A program made the translations under genes and the position numbers. Positions 7,197 to 14,659 of a stretch of 19,650 bases of DNA are shown here, piece after piece. The notes under the pieces were generated by a model. The model saw only the letters and a program-made list of their open reading frames with translations. It was not told the DNA's origin and made no database searches. Positions within the stretch are counted from its first letter, which is position 1; each line of letters begins with the position of its first letter. The DNA comes from GCA-002841655 sp964446775. GTDB taxonomy: Bacteria > Patescibacteriota > Patescibacteriia > Patescibacteriales > UBA12465. Where the stretch lies: assembly GCA_964446775.1 (NCBI GenBank), contig CAYURA010000012.1:1-19650 (forward strand). The letters are read 5' to 3'.

Positions 7197-7571
7197 ATGA
7201 CTTTAAAAAATTATTTAATAGTTATGAGCACCCTCACCTTATTATGTTGGGGAGCTTTTGTAGCGATGTTAAATATTATTGATCCTAATACAACCAACTG
7301 GCTTGGTTTTATTCTATTCTATTTATCTTTATTTCTATCATTATCAGGCACGATAGCCATAATTGGTTTTGTGGTGAGGTTTATTGCCCTTAAGCATTCT
7401 CTTGTGTTTCATTCTGTTAGCAATGCGTTTCGTCAATCTTTTTTATTTGCTTTATTTATCACGATTTCATTATTTCTTTTAGGAGTAGATTTATTTACTT
7501 GGCTTAATATAGGTTTATTATTAATTATTTTTATTGTTTTAGAATTATTTATCAGTAGCTATAAGAAATAA
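7197..7571 (+). CDS. Small integral membrane protein, function unknown
   Basis: This 124-aa protein is very hydrophobic, with about four predicted membrane spans at roughly residues 6-26, 34-63, 82-96 and 100-120. A polar loop near 64-80 (KHSLVFHSVSNAFRQS) separates the two pairs of helices. No catalytic motif is apparent. The ATG begins one base after the valS stop (TAATATG), so translation is probably coupled to valS. pheS starts 23 bp downstream, making a valS-membrane protein-pheS-pheT operon likely. Its placement among synthetase genes may reflect operon packing rather than a translation function. I cannot assign a family. Confidence 0.8.
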   Translation: MTLKNYLIVMSTLTLLCWGAFVAMLNIIDPNTTNWLGFILFYLSLFLSLSGTIAIIGFVVRFIALKHSLVFHSVSNAFRQSFLFALFITISLFLLGVDLFTWLNIGLLLIIFIVLELFISSYKK

Positions 7572-7594
7572 ATTAATTTTTTTAGATTAATATT

Positions 7595-8623
7595 ATGAAA
7601 ACGAAATTAGAAAAATTAAAATATGAGTTTCTGCTTGCCTTAGGTAAAGTTAAAACTATAAATGATTTGCGTGAAGTTGAGTTACGATATTTATCAAGGA
7701 AAGGATCCTTGAGCAGGATAATTGGAGAATTAAAAGATATGAGTTTAGATCTGCGCAAAGAACTAGGTGAGCATGCAAATAGAATAAAAAAAGAAATTCA
7801 AACTAGATTTGATGAGGTTAAGCTAGTATTTAGCAAGCAAGATTGTTTGGATGATCTTATTGACCCAACTCTACCAGGAAATAAATTAGAGACAGGCTCA
7901 CTTCACCCTATTACTTTAGTGCAAAGAGAATTAGAGGATTTTTTTAGTTCTTTGGGATTCATGGCCATTGATGGTCCAGAACTTGAAAGTGAATTCTATA
8001 ATTTTGAATCATTGAATGTACCAGCCAATCATCCTGCTAGAGATGTGCAGGATACTTTCTATGTTGATTTTAAAGATAAAGAAGGGGCCTATGACTTAAC
8101 CATGAGAACGCAAACTTCAAATACGCAAGTAAGGGCTATGCAAAAATACGGAGCACCTTTAAAAGTAATTATGCCTGGAAGGGTTTTTCGTTGTGAATCT
8201 ACTGATGCTCGTCATGAGCATACATTTTATCAGCTTGAAGGAGTGATGATTGATAGAGATATAAATTTTGCTCACATGAAAAGCGTTTTAGAGCAGGTAG
8301 GGAAAAGGCTTTATGGACCAGAAACTGAGTTTAGAATGCGACCAAAATTTTATCCCTTTGTTGAGCCAGGTTCTAATGGTGAATATACTTGCTTTCTATG
8401 CCAGGGTAAAGGTTGTCGAGTTTGCAAATATTCAGGCTGGTTGGAAATATTGGGTTGTGGTTTAATCCACCCTAAGGTAATGCTAGCTGGTGGTTTAGAT
8501 CCAGATATCTATTCAGGCTTCGCTTTCGGCTTTGGACTTGATCGTTTAGTGATGCTTAAATATAATATCAACGATATTCGTCTTTTTAATAGTGGCGATT
8601 TACGTTTTCTGAAACAATTTTAA
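7595..8623 (+). CDS. pheS: Phenylalanine--tRNA ligase alpha subunit (PheRS alpha)
   Basis: This 342-aa class II catalytic subunit pairs with PheT as an alpha2-beta2 enzyme. The N-terminal coiled-coil arm (about 1-85) binds tRNA-Phe. The catalytic core shows TMRTQTSNTQVRAM, motif 2 around PGRVFRCESTDARHEHTFYQLEG (split here as PGRVFRCEST then the H-E-H-T-F block near 200-220), and motif 3 with GFGLDR at 312-317. An insertion before the WLEILGCG strand carries four cysteines, C266, C269, C274 and C277, in a C-x2-C-x-G-K-G-C-x2-C knuckle. E. coli and Thermus PheS lack it, and it probably binds zinc. The ATG has no Shine-Dalgarno sequence. pheT follows after 11 bp. Confidence 0.98.
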   Translation: MKTKLEKLKYEFLLALGKVKTINDLREVELRYLSRKGSLSRIIGELKDMSLDLRKELGEHANRIKKEIQTRFDEVKLVFSKQDCLDDLIDPTLPGNKLETGSLHPITLVQRELEDFFSSLGFMAIDGPELESEFYNFESLNVPANHPARDVQDTFYVDFKDKEGAYDLTMRTQTSNTQVRAMQKYGAPLKVIMPGRVFRCESTDARHEHTFYQLEGVMIDRDINFAHMKSVLEQVGKRLYGPETEFRMRPKFYPFVEPGSNGEYTCFLCQGKGCRVCKYSGWLEILGCGLIHPKVMLAGGLDPDIYSGFAFGFGLDRLVMLKYNINDIRLFNSGDLRFLKQF

Positions 8624-8634
8624 TCTTATAAAGT

Positions 8635-11064
8635 ATGTATCTTTCACTTAATTGTTTAAAAGATTTTATAAAAATACCTAATAAAATAGGAGCAACAGAA
8701 ATTGCAGACCTATTAACCATGCATACCGTTGAGGTCGAATCTTGGCGCTTGCAAGCCGACAATCTTAAACAGGTTGTTGTAGCTAAAGTTTTAACTGTCA
8801 AACCTCATCCTAATGCCGATCGTTTAAGATTAGCTAAAGTAGATATTAAAAGTGGGACTCTAGATATAGTTTGTGGCGCAGATAATTTAATAGTTGGCCA
8901 GAAAGTGGCTGTAGCTTTGGTTGGCGCTAAATTGCCTAATGGCTTAGAAATTAAAGAAACAGTAATCAGGGGTGAAACATCGTTTGGTATGATTTGCGCA
9001 GAAGATGAGCTTGGTCTTGGTAGTGATCATGAAGGAATATTAGTTCTATCAGACGATGCAAAAATTGGACAAGAATTATCAGCATATTTAGCCCTCGATG
9101 ACACGATTTTTGAGATTGACAATAAATCTCTTTCTAACCGTGGTGATTTATGGGGGCATTATGGTTTAGCTAGAGAGTTAAGTGTGTTATTGAAATTACC
9201 ATTAAAATCTGCGATAACTAATTTTAATGAAGATTTATTAATAAATAAAATTCAAGATAAAATAGAAGTTAAATTAGAAGAAAAAAATATTTGCTCTCGT
9301 TACTTAGCAGTAAAGATTGATAATTTAAAAATAGTTGAATCCCCTGTCTGGCTTAAAAATAGGCTTTTTTCTCTAGGCTTAAAACCAGTTAACGCTATAG
9401 TTGATATTACTAATTATGTTATGTTTGAACTGGGCCAGCCTTTGCACGTTTTTGATGCACAAAATATTAAAAAAATTTCAATACGTCTATCTAATAAAGA
9501 TGAAAGCATTGAAACTCTTGATGGTAAAGAGAGATTATTACCAGAAAAAACTATTGTAATTAGTAGTAATAATGAAGCAATAGCCATTGCTGGAGTAATG
9601 GGGGGATTAAGGAGTGGTGTTAATGAAAACACGAAGAGTGTTATTCTAGAAGCAGCTACTTTTGACCCAGTTTTAGTTAGAAAAACATCTCAAGCTTTAA
9701 ATTTAAGAACTGAGGCCTCAATTCGTTTTGAAAAATCACTTGATCCTAATTTACCGATTATTGCTTGGCAGAGATCTTGGCAATTAATTAAAGAAATTAT
9801 TCCAGAAGCCGAACTCTCAACAGATTTAGTAGATATATTTCCTGAACCACCTATTGCTAAAGAAATAAGTTTTGATTTTTCTTGGTTAAAAGATAGAATG
9901 GGTTATGACCTTAGTCGTAAAGAAGTTAGTAATATTTTAGAAAGATTAGGTTTTAAGGTTGGGATTGAAAAAAATATATTTACAGTAGTTGTTCCTAGTT
10001 GGCGGGCAGTGAAAGATGTGAGCTCGAAAGAAGATATTTTAGAAGAAGTGCTTAGAATTATTGGTTATAATAAGATTAGATCTAATGCCCCTAAAGTTGC
10101 CGTGCAGTTTAATTTGATTGATAAAGAAAGGATTCTTGAACAAGAAATAAGCAATATTTTGAGCTTTAGTGCTAACATGAATGAGGTTTATAATTATTCT
10201 TTCGTAGGTGAGTCCTCTTTATCTAAACTTAATCTAAATGGTGCTCACTATTTACGTTTATTAAATCCATTAAATAATAATCATACATTTCTTCGCCAAA
10301 ATCTTTTAGTTGGACTAATTTCTAATGCTCGTTTAAACCAGGCTAATTATAATGAATTCTCTTTATATGAGCTGGGCCGAGTATTCCTTCCTGTTGCCGG
10401 AGTTTATTATAAAAACTACATGAAGTCCGAGAGCCGGCTTCCGTATCAAGGCAAACGAATAGGTCTATTAGTAGCTAATAGTCAATCCATTGAAGCCTTT
10501 AACCAGCTAAAAGGGATTATAAAGTTATTATTTAGTACTCTTTCGCCTAAGTATTTATTAGAGTTTACTGTTCCAGAGGATAGTTTAAGTTGGGGAGAAA
10601 ATAAAATGACTGTAAAAATTATCTGGCAGGGGATGGATATTGGTTATCTAGCGATTGTAAACAGAGAGGTGGCAAATAATTTTGGTTTAAAGATTCAAGT
10701 CGCTGTTGCAGAAATTAATTTTCAGGAAGTATTTACTCTGTGTTCGCAGATTAGTACTAGATTATATGAACCAATATCTAGGTTTCCTCCAGCTATTAGA
10801 GATATTTGTTTTGTAGTAAATGAAAAAGTATTGTATAATGAATTTTGGAAGGAGTTAATAAATTTTAGCCCTCTATTAACTAAAGTTGAGTTATTTGATG
10901 TTTATCAAGGAGAAAACCTACCAGCAGATTCAAAAAGTTGGGCTTTTCATCTTAGTTATCAAGATCAAGAAAAAACACTTACTTCAATAGAAATAGAGAA
11001 AATTCAAAATGACTTGGTTAATTATCTTACTGATAAATTTGAGGCTAAATTAAGAGCGCTATAG
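8635..11064 (+). CDS. pheT: Phenylalanine--tRNA ligase beta subunit (PheRS beta)
   Basis: This 809-aa protein has the full-length bacterial layout. An EMAP-II/OB tRNA-binding domain lies near 40-150 (KVLTVKPHPNADRLRLAKV). The B3/B4 editing domain is near 205-375, removing Tyr from Tyr-tRNA-Phe. A B5 domain is near 400-475, followed by the catalytic-like core. A C-terminal FDX-ACB anticodon-binding domain begins near 714 (RFPPAIRDICFVV). It forms the alpha2-beta2 enzyme with PheS, which ends 11 bp upstream. It is the only gene in the window that stops with TAG; the other stops I checked are TAA. Nothing suggests truncation. Confidence 0.98.
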   Translation: MYLSLNCLKDFIKIPNKIGATEIADLLTMHTVEVESWRLQADNLKQVVVAKVLTVKPHPNADRLRLAKVDIKSGTLDIVCGADNLIVGQKVAVALVGAKLPNGLEIKETVIRGETSFGMICAEDELGLGSDHEGILVLSDDAKIGQELSAYLALDDTIFEIDNKSLSNRGDLWGHYGLARELSVLLKLPLKSAITNFNEDLLINKIQDKIEVKLEEKNICSRYLAVKIDNLKIVESPVWLKNRLFSLGLKPVNAIVDITNYVMFELGQPLHVFDAQNIKKISIRLSNKDESIETLDGKERLLPEKTIVISSNNEAIAIAGVMGGLRSGVNENTKSVILEAATFDPVLVRKTSQALNLRTEASIRFEKSLDPNLPIIAWQRSWQLIKEIIPEAELSTDLVDIFPEPPIAKEISFDFSWLKDRMGYDLSRKEVSNILERLGFKVGIEKNIFTVVVPSWRAVKDVSSKEDILEEVLRIIGYNKIRSNAPKVAVQFNLIDKERILEQEISNILSFSANMNEVYNYSFVGESSLSKLNLNGAHYLRLLNPLNNNHTFLRQNLLVGLISNARLNQANYNEFSLYELGRVFLPVAGVYYKNYMKSESRLPYQGKRIGLLVANSQSIEAFNQLKGIIKLLFSTLSPKYLLEFTVPEDSLSWGENKMTVKIIWQGMDIGYLAIVNREVANNFGLKIQVAVAEINFQEVFTLCSQISTRLYEPISRFPPAIRDICFVVNEKVLYNEFWKELINFSPLLTKVELFDVYQGENLPADSKSWAFHLSYQDQEKTLTSIEIEKIQNDLVNYLTDKFEAKLRAL

Positions 11065-11125
11065 TATCATAGAAACTAAGAATATTTAATAAAATTTTTA
11101 TCTATTATTTTAAAGCAATAATCTT

Positions 11126-11464
11126 ATGATAATAAGTTCTAAGGACATATTAAATTTAGTTGCTGCTATATCAATTGCGACCTTAGTATTTTTTCTGTGT
11201 TGGGCCTTATATTATATTATTTATACTGTTCGCAGTAGCTTTAAAGTTGTTAAAAAAGTTGAAAAAGGGGTTGATAAAGTAGAATCATTGATAGACTTAA
11301 TCAAAGAAAAAATTTCCAGCAGTACTTCACATCTTATATTATTTAGTAATTTAATTAAAAAAGGGATTGATTTTTTTGAAAAAAGAAAATTTAATTCATC
11401 GGTTGAAGAGTCTAATCCACCGGTTGAAGAGAATAAAGATAAAAAAAAGGAAAAGAAAGACTAA
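11126..11464 (+). CDS. Small single-TM, coiled-coil protein (DUF948-like)
   Basis: This 112-aa protein has one membrane span at about residues 8-32, followed by an amphipathic, coiled-coil-prone segment with repeated Lys/Val/Glu (about 33-85) and a very charged Lys/Glu tail. The layout resembles DUF948-type envelope proteins. No enzyme motif is present. A 21-bp-period internal repeat at about 11400-11431 encodes the duplicated V-E-E motif near residues 93-102, a sign of local slippage in the tail. It begins 61 bp after pheT in the same direction and is probably the last gene of that operon, just before the palindromic terminator. Confidence 0.7.
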   Translation: MIISSKDILNLVAAISIATLVFFLCWALYYIIYTVRSSFKVVKKVEKGVDKVESLIDLIKEKISSSTSHLILFSNLIKKGIDFFEKRKFNSSVEESNPPVEENKDKKKEKKD

Positions 11465-11483
11465 AAAAAATATAATTTAGTTT

Positions 11484-11516
11484 AAAAAATAAGTTGAATA
11501 TTCAACTTATTTTTTT
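11484..11516. terminator. Bidirectional intrinsic terminator (24-bp perfect palindrome)
   Basis: 12 bp at 11488-11499 are the exact reverse complement of 11500-11511. The palindrome is flanked by an A-run (11484-11489) and a T-run (11510-11516), so it can stop transcription from both sides. It separates the valS-pheT operon from convergent topA, whose stop codon is about 55 bp away. Confidence 0.85.
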
Positions 11517-11571
11517 AAAGGATAAGAGGGGCTATTGAGTAAAAGTATAATATTCTATAATACAGATTTTT

Positions 11572-13788
11572 TTATTTAGTGTAGCCACAAGCTTTATCAC
11601 TGCAAATAATTCCTTTATTTTTATCATTTATTAGTAATGAATCGCATTCGGGGCATTTTTCGCCAGTAGGTTTAGCCCAATATGCATTTTTACAATCAGG
11701 ATAAGCATCACAAGCATAAAAGACACCTCGCTTACTAAATTTTTTAATAATTTTTCCTTTTTTACAAGCTGGGCAGATTATTTCTGGTTCATCTTGATCA
11801 GTAATATTTTTAATATTCTTACATTTAGGATAAGCGCTACAAGCTAAAAATGGCCCATATTTTCCTGAGCGGACAATCATATCTGCTCCACATTTATTAC
11901 AGACTTCACCTTTAAATTTATTACGTAATTCTTCTAGAGCGGGGTCATCTTGGGTGTTTGTTTTCTCGCCACTCATTTTTTTTATATTTTTACAATCAGG
12001 GTAGGCACTACAAGCTAAAAATTTTCCATATCTCCCGGTTTTAATTAACATAATAGCGCCGCATTTGTCACATTTTTCTTCAGATTTTTCTTCAGGCATA
12101 ATATCGTTTTTATTAATATTTTCGTATTTTATTTCTAAATTTTTGTGAAATTCATCATAGAATTTTTTAATTACTGGTTGCCATTTTTTTGCACCTAAAG
12201 CAATTTCATCTAAGGAGTTTTCTAGGGAGGCAGTAAAGTTATAGTCAACAATTTTAGGGAAGTGCTCGACCAATAGATCATTTACAATAAAACTAATTGG
12301 CGTAGCTTGAAGCCTTTTTTCAGTATTCCTTTCTACATAATTACGATTGATAATAGTCGCAATTGTGGGTGCATAAGTGGACGGTCTGCCGATGCTATGT
12401 TTCTCTAATTCTTTAACCAATCCAGCGTCACTATAACGAGCAGGCCCTTTAGTAAAATGTTGTTCGCTAGTAATTTTTTTTAGATTAACAGTTTCCCCTT
12501 CTTTAATATTTGGCAGTATTTCTTCACTTGTTTTTTCTGGATATATTTTCAGATATCCAGGGAAGATCATTATTTGACCATTAGTTCGGAAGATGTAAGT
12601 TTTTTTATTAGTACAGGCCATTTCAGTGTCAATGCTCGTTGTGTTGAATTTGGCAGCTGGCATTTGAGTCGCGACAGACCTTTGCCAAATAAGTGTATAT
12701 AAACGATGTTGACCTTTTTCTAATTTAGACTTTAGGACATCTGGAGTATTTTTAGCTACTGTGGGACGAATAGCTTCATGGGCTTCTTGATTATTTTTAT
12801 TTTTTGATTTAAAAAATCTTGGTGAACTTAAAATATAGTCTTTACCCAAGTTCTCTTTCAGGTATTCTTCCGCTTCCTTTAAAAAAATTGGCGACAAGTT
12901 GAAAGAGTCAGTACGCATGTAACTAATATATCCTTGTTCGTAAAGTTTTTGAGCTAAAGTCATTGTTTGTTTGGCACTAAAACCTAAATATCGATTAGCC
13001 GTTTGTTGTAGTGTAGAGGTGGTAAACGGAGCGGCAGGAGTTTTACTTATTTCTTTTTTTTCAAGTTTAGTTATTTTATTGATAGAATTTTTTGAGTCGG
13101 ATATTACTTGATTAGCCAACTCTTCACTCAGGTGGAGTTTATTAAAATTTTTATTGTCTATTTTTAAAAGATTTGCAGTATAATTTTCTTCATTATTGTT
13201 TTTATAGATTGCTCCCACTGTCCAATATTCTTCTGATTTAAAATTTTTTATTTCACGTTCTCGTTCGACAATTAAGCGTATTGCTACGCTCTGAACGCGA
13301 CCAGCTGATAAACCTTTAGCTACTTTTTTCCATAAGAAAGGAGAAAGTTCATAACCGACCAACCTATCTAATACTCGTCTAGCTTGTTGAGCATCTACTA
13401 AGTTTTGATTTAATTTTCGTGGCTCAGTTAGAGCTTTTAATATAGCTGTTTTCGTAATTTCGTGAAAAACTATCCTTTTAGTATCTTTTGGCTTTATTTT
13501 AAGGATTTCTGCTAAATGCCAAGCAATGGCCTCTCCTTCGCGGTCTTCATCAGATGCAAGAATAATTGACTTTGCTTTTTTAGCAGCTGACTTTAAGGTG
13601 CTAACGGCTTTTTTACTCTTATCAGGAATAACATAGCTTGGTTCGAAATTATTCTCAATATCGATACCCATCTTGCTTGCAGGAAGATCACGAATATGAC
13701 CAAAAGATGATTCGACTTGGTAATCTTTATTTAAAAATTTACTTATAGTTTTTGCTTTTGTTGGTGACTCAACTATAATTAATTGCAT
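11572..13788 (-). CDS. topA: DNA topoisomerase I (type IA)
   Basis: This 738-aa enzyme relaxes negative supercoils through a transient 5'-phosphotyrosyl link. The N-terminal Toprim domain has VESPTKAKT near residue 6 and the metal-binding DEDREGE motif near 80. The catalytic tyrosine is Tyr290 in SYMRTDS. The C-terminus has three C4 zinc-ribbon repeats starting near residues 573, 630 and 672, each with a C-x2-C followed by a second Cys pair in an A-Y-P-x-C context. A fourth, shorter one starts near 712 (CPEC...CSDKAC). Length and order are normal for bacterial TopA. A TTGACA promoter at 13810-13837 lies just upstream, giving a very short leader. Confidence 0.98.
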   Translation of the reverse strand: MQLIIVESPTKAKTISKFLNKDYQVESSFGHIRDLPASKMGIDIENNFEPSYVIPDKSKKAVSTLKSAAKKAKSIILASDEDREGEAIAWHLAEILKIKPKDTKRIVFHEITKTAILKALTEPRKLNQNLVDAQQARRVLDRLVGYELSPFLWKKVAKGLSAGRVQSVAIRLIVEREREIKNFKSEEYWTVGAIYKNNNEENYTANLLKIDNKNFNKLHLSEELANQVISDSKNSINKITKLEKKEISKTPAAPFTTSTLQQTANRYLGFSAKQTMTLAQKLYEQGYISYMRTDSFNLSPIFLKEAEEYLKENLGKDYILSSPRFFKSKNKNNQEAHEAIRPTVAKNTPDVLKSKLEKGQHRLYTLIWQRSVATQMPAAKFNTTSIDTEMACTNKKTYIFRTNGQIMIFPGYLKIYPEKTSEEILPNIKEGETVNLKKITSEQHFTKGPARYSDAGLVKELEKHSIGRPSTYAPTIATIINRNYVERNTEKRLQATPISFIVNDLLVEHFPKIVDYNFTASLENSLDEIALGAKKWQPVIKKFYDEFHKNLEIKYENINKNDIMPEEKSEEKCDKCGAIMLIKTGRYGKFLACSAYPDCKNIKKMSGEKTNTQDDPALEELRNKFKGEVCNKCGADMIVRSGKYGPFLACSAYPKCKNIKNITDQDEPEIICPACKKGKIIKKFSKRGVFYACDAYPDCKNAYWAKPTGEKCPECDSLLINDKNKGIICSDKACGYTK

Positions 13789-13809
13789 ATTTCTTAATAT
13801 AATATTTTT

Positions 13810-13837
13810 AGTTTACTATTTTGATTTAAGCTGTCAA
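13810..13837 (-). promoter_or_regulatory. topA: Probable topA promoter
   Basis: On the minus strand TTGACA (13832-13837) and TAAACT (13810-13815) are separated by 16 bp. The predicted start near 13803 leaves a leader of about 15 bases before the topA ATG, again without a Shine-Dalgarno sequence. It faces away from the plus-strand promoter at 13868-13896. Confidence 0.55.
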
Positions 13838-13867
13838 GTTAAGTATTACGTAGGTATTACGCAAGTG

Positions 13868-13896
13868 TTGACAAGCAATATAATTTGTACTATATT
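13868..13896 (+). promoter_or_regulatory. Strong promoter driving a small RNA between topA and pth
   Basis: A perfect TTGACA (13868-13873) and TATATT (13891-13896) are separated by exactly 17 bp, and transcription should start near 13903. It points away from topA and runs only about 105 bases to a T-run at the end of convergent pth, with no plus-strand ORF. Confidence 0.7.
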
Positions 13897-13902
13897 TTAA
13901 TG

Positions 13903-14008
13903 TTAAAATCTTTTTAGTTGCTTGGACAAAAGTATTATTTTTTTAACCACTTTCCTCCTAGAGGTTAAGATATTTTACTTTTTGTTCAAGCAATTAAAGA
14001 GATTTTTT
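13903..14008 (+). ncRNA. Small RNA candidate: end-to-end hairpin with CCUCC apical loop
   Basis: Almost the whole segment folds on itself. 13908-13924 pairs with 13987-14003 over 17 positions (two G-U), ACAAAA 13926-13931 pairs with TTTTGT 13980-13985, and TTAACC 13943-13948 pairs with GGTTAA 13963-13968. The 14-base loop (13949-13962) contains TTTCCTCC, the same sense as the anti-Shine-Dalgarno of 16S rRNA. Six Ts (14003-14008) form an intrinsic terminator and overlap the stop codon of convergent pth. An alternative small hairpin, CCTC-CTA-GAGG, would hide part of the loop. Promoter, hairpin and T-run together support a free RNA of about 105 nt. Its function is unknown, and pairing with mRNA leaders is only a hypothesis. 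Confidence 0.55.
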
Positions 14009-14564
14009 AATAATAGGCTTTTTTGAGAGCCTCTAAACCTTTATCAATGGTGGCGTCTAAAATATTCATTTCTTCGGAATTAAATTTTTGTAGCACAAAT
14101 TTTTCTGCTGGAATCGTATTTCTTAGAAGATCATTTTTTATGCCAAGTTTAAGGCGACAGAAATTTTTTGTTTTTAGATGTTTAATGATTGATTGGACAC
14201 CTTTATTACCTCCACTTCGCGAATTAGTGCTTATTTTGAAGTTGCCTAAGTCTAAATCGAGGTCATCATGAATGACCGCTAAAACATTTTTCAAGTCCTG
14301 TTCTTTTTTAAGGAATAGCCCAAATTGCCGACTTAATAATTGATAGTATTTTAAAGCTTGATAAGCGTCCTCGCCAGATCGATTCATGTAGGAGTTGGGT
14401 TTTAAATAGATAAAACCTGCTTCTTTTTTTATCAGAGAATTAAATTTTTTTTCTAATTGCCAATTATTAGCACCAGCTAGTTTATCTAGCGCAATCCAGC
14501 CAGCATTATGCCTGGTATTTTCAAATCTTTCTCCTGGATTGCCCAGACCGATTATCATTTTCAT
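14007..14564 (-). CDS. pth: Peptidyl-tRNA hydrolase
   Basis: This enzyme frees peptidyl-tRNAs that drop off ribosomes. I take ATG 14564 as the start (185 aa), because family members begin with the M-K-x-I-x-G-L-G-N-P-G strand. An upstream in-frame ATG at 14591 is embedded in a TATAAT promoter element (14590-14595) and would add nine residues. The catalytic His is His19 in TRHNAGW, Asn61 lies in PNSYMNRSG and Asp100 in VIHDDLDL. The usual GGHNG segment reads G-G-N-K-G (Asn120, Lys121), so the His at the position of E. coli His113 is missing. Length is normal. It follows der, separated by a terminator hairpin, and seems to have its own promoter. Confidence 0.95.
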   Translation of the reverse strand: MKMIIGLGNPGERFENTRHNAGWIALDKLAGANNWQLEKKFNSLIKKEAGFIYLKPNSYMNRSGEDAYQALKYYQLLSRQFGLFLKKEQDLKNVLAVIHDDLDLDLGNFKISTNSRSGGNKGVQSIIKHLKTKNFCRLKLGIKNDLLRNTIPAEKFVLQKFNSEEMNILDATIDKGLEALKKAYY

Positions 14565-14589
14565 ATTTTTTAAAAATTTACTTTTAATC

Positions 14590-14595
14590 ATTATA
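14590..14595 (-). promoter_or_regulatory. pth: -10 element of a likely pth promoter
   Basis: A perfect TATAAT on the minus strand overlaps the first base of the upstream candidate ATG (14591). Transcription from it would start near 14583, inside the longer ORF, leaving about 20 bases before ATG 14564. No good -35 is seen at 16-18 bp. The placement is the main reason for preferring the shorter Pth. Confidence 0.4.
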
Positions 14596-14623
14596 TCCTA
14601 TTTCTGGTAAAATGACGATTAAG

Positions 14624-14656
14624 AAAAAATAACCGTTCATTAACGATTATTTTTTT
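14624..14656. terminator. Terminator after der (bidirectional form)
   Basis: A 10-bp stem, 14628-14637 with 14642-14651 and one mismatched or wobble position, closes a four-base loop. It is flanked by an A-run and a T-run. On the minus strand it follows the der stop codon directly, so it separates der from pth. Confidence 0.75.
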
Positions 14657-14659
14657 AAT

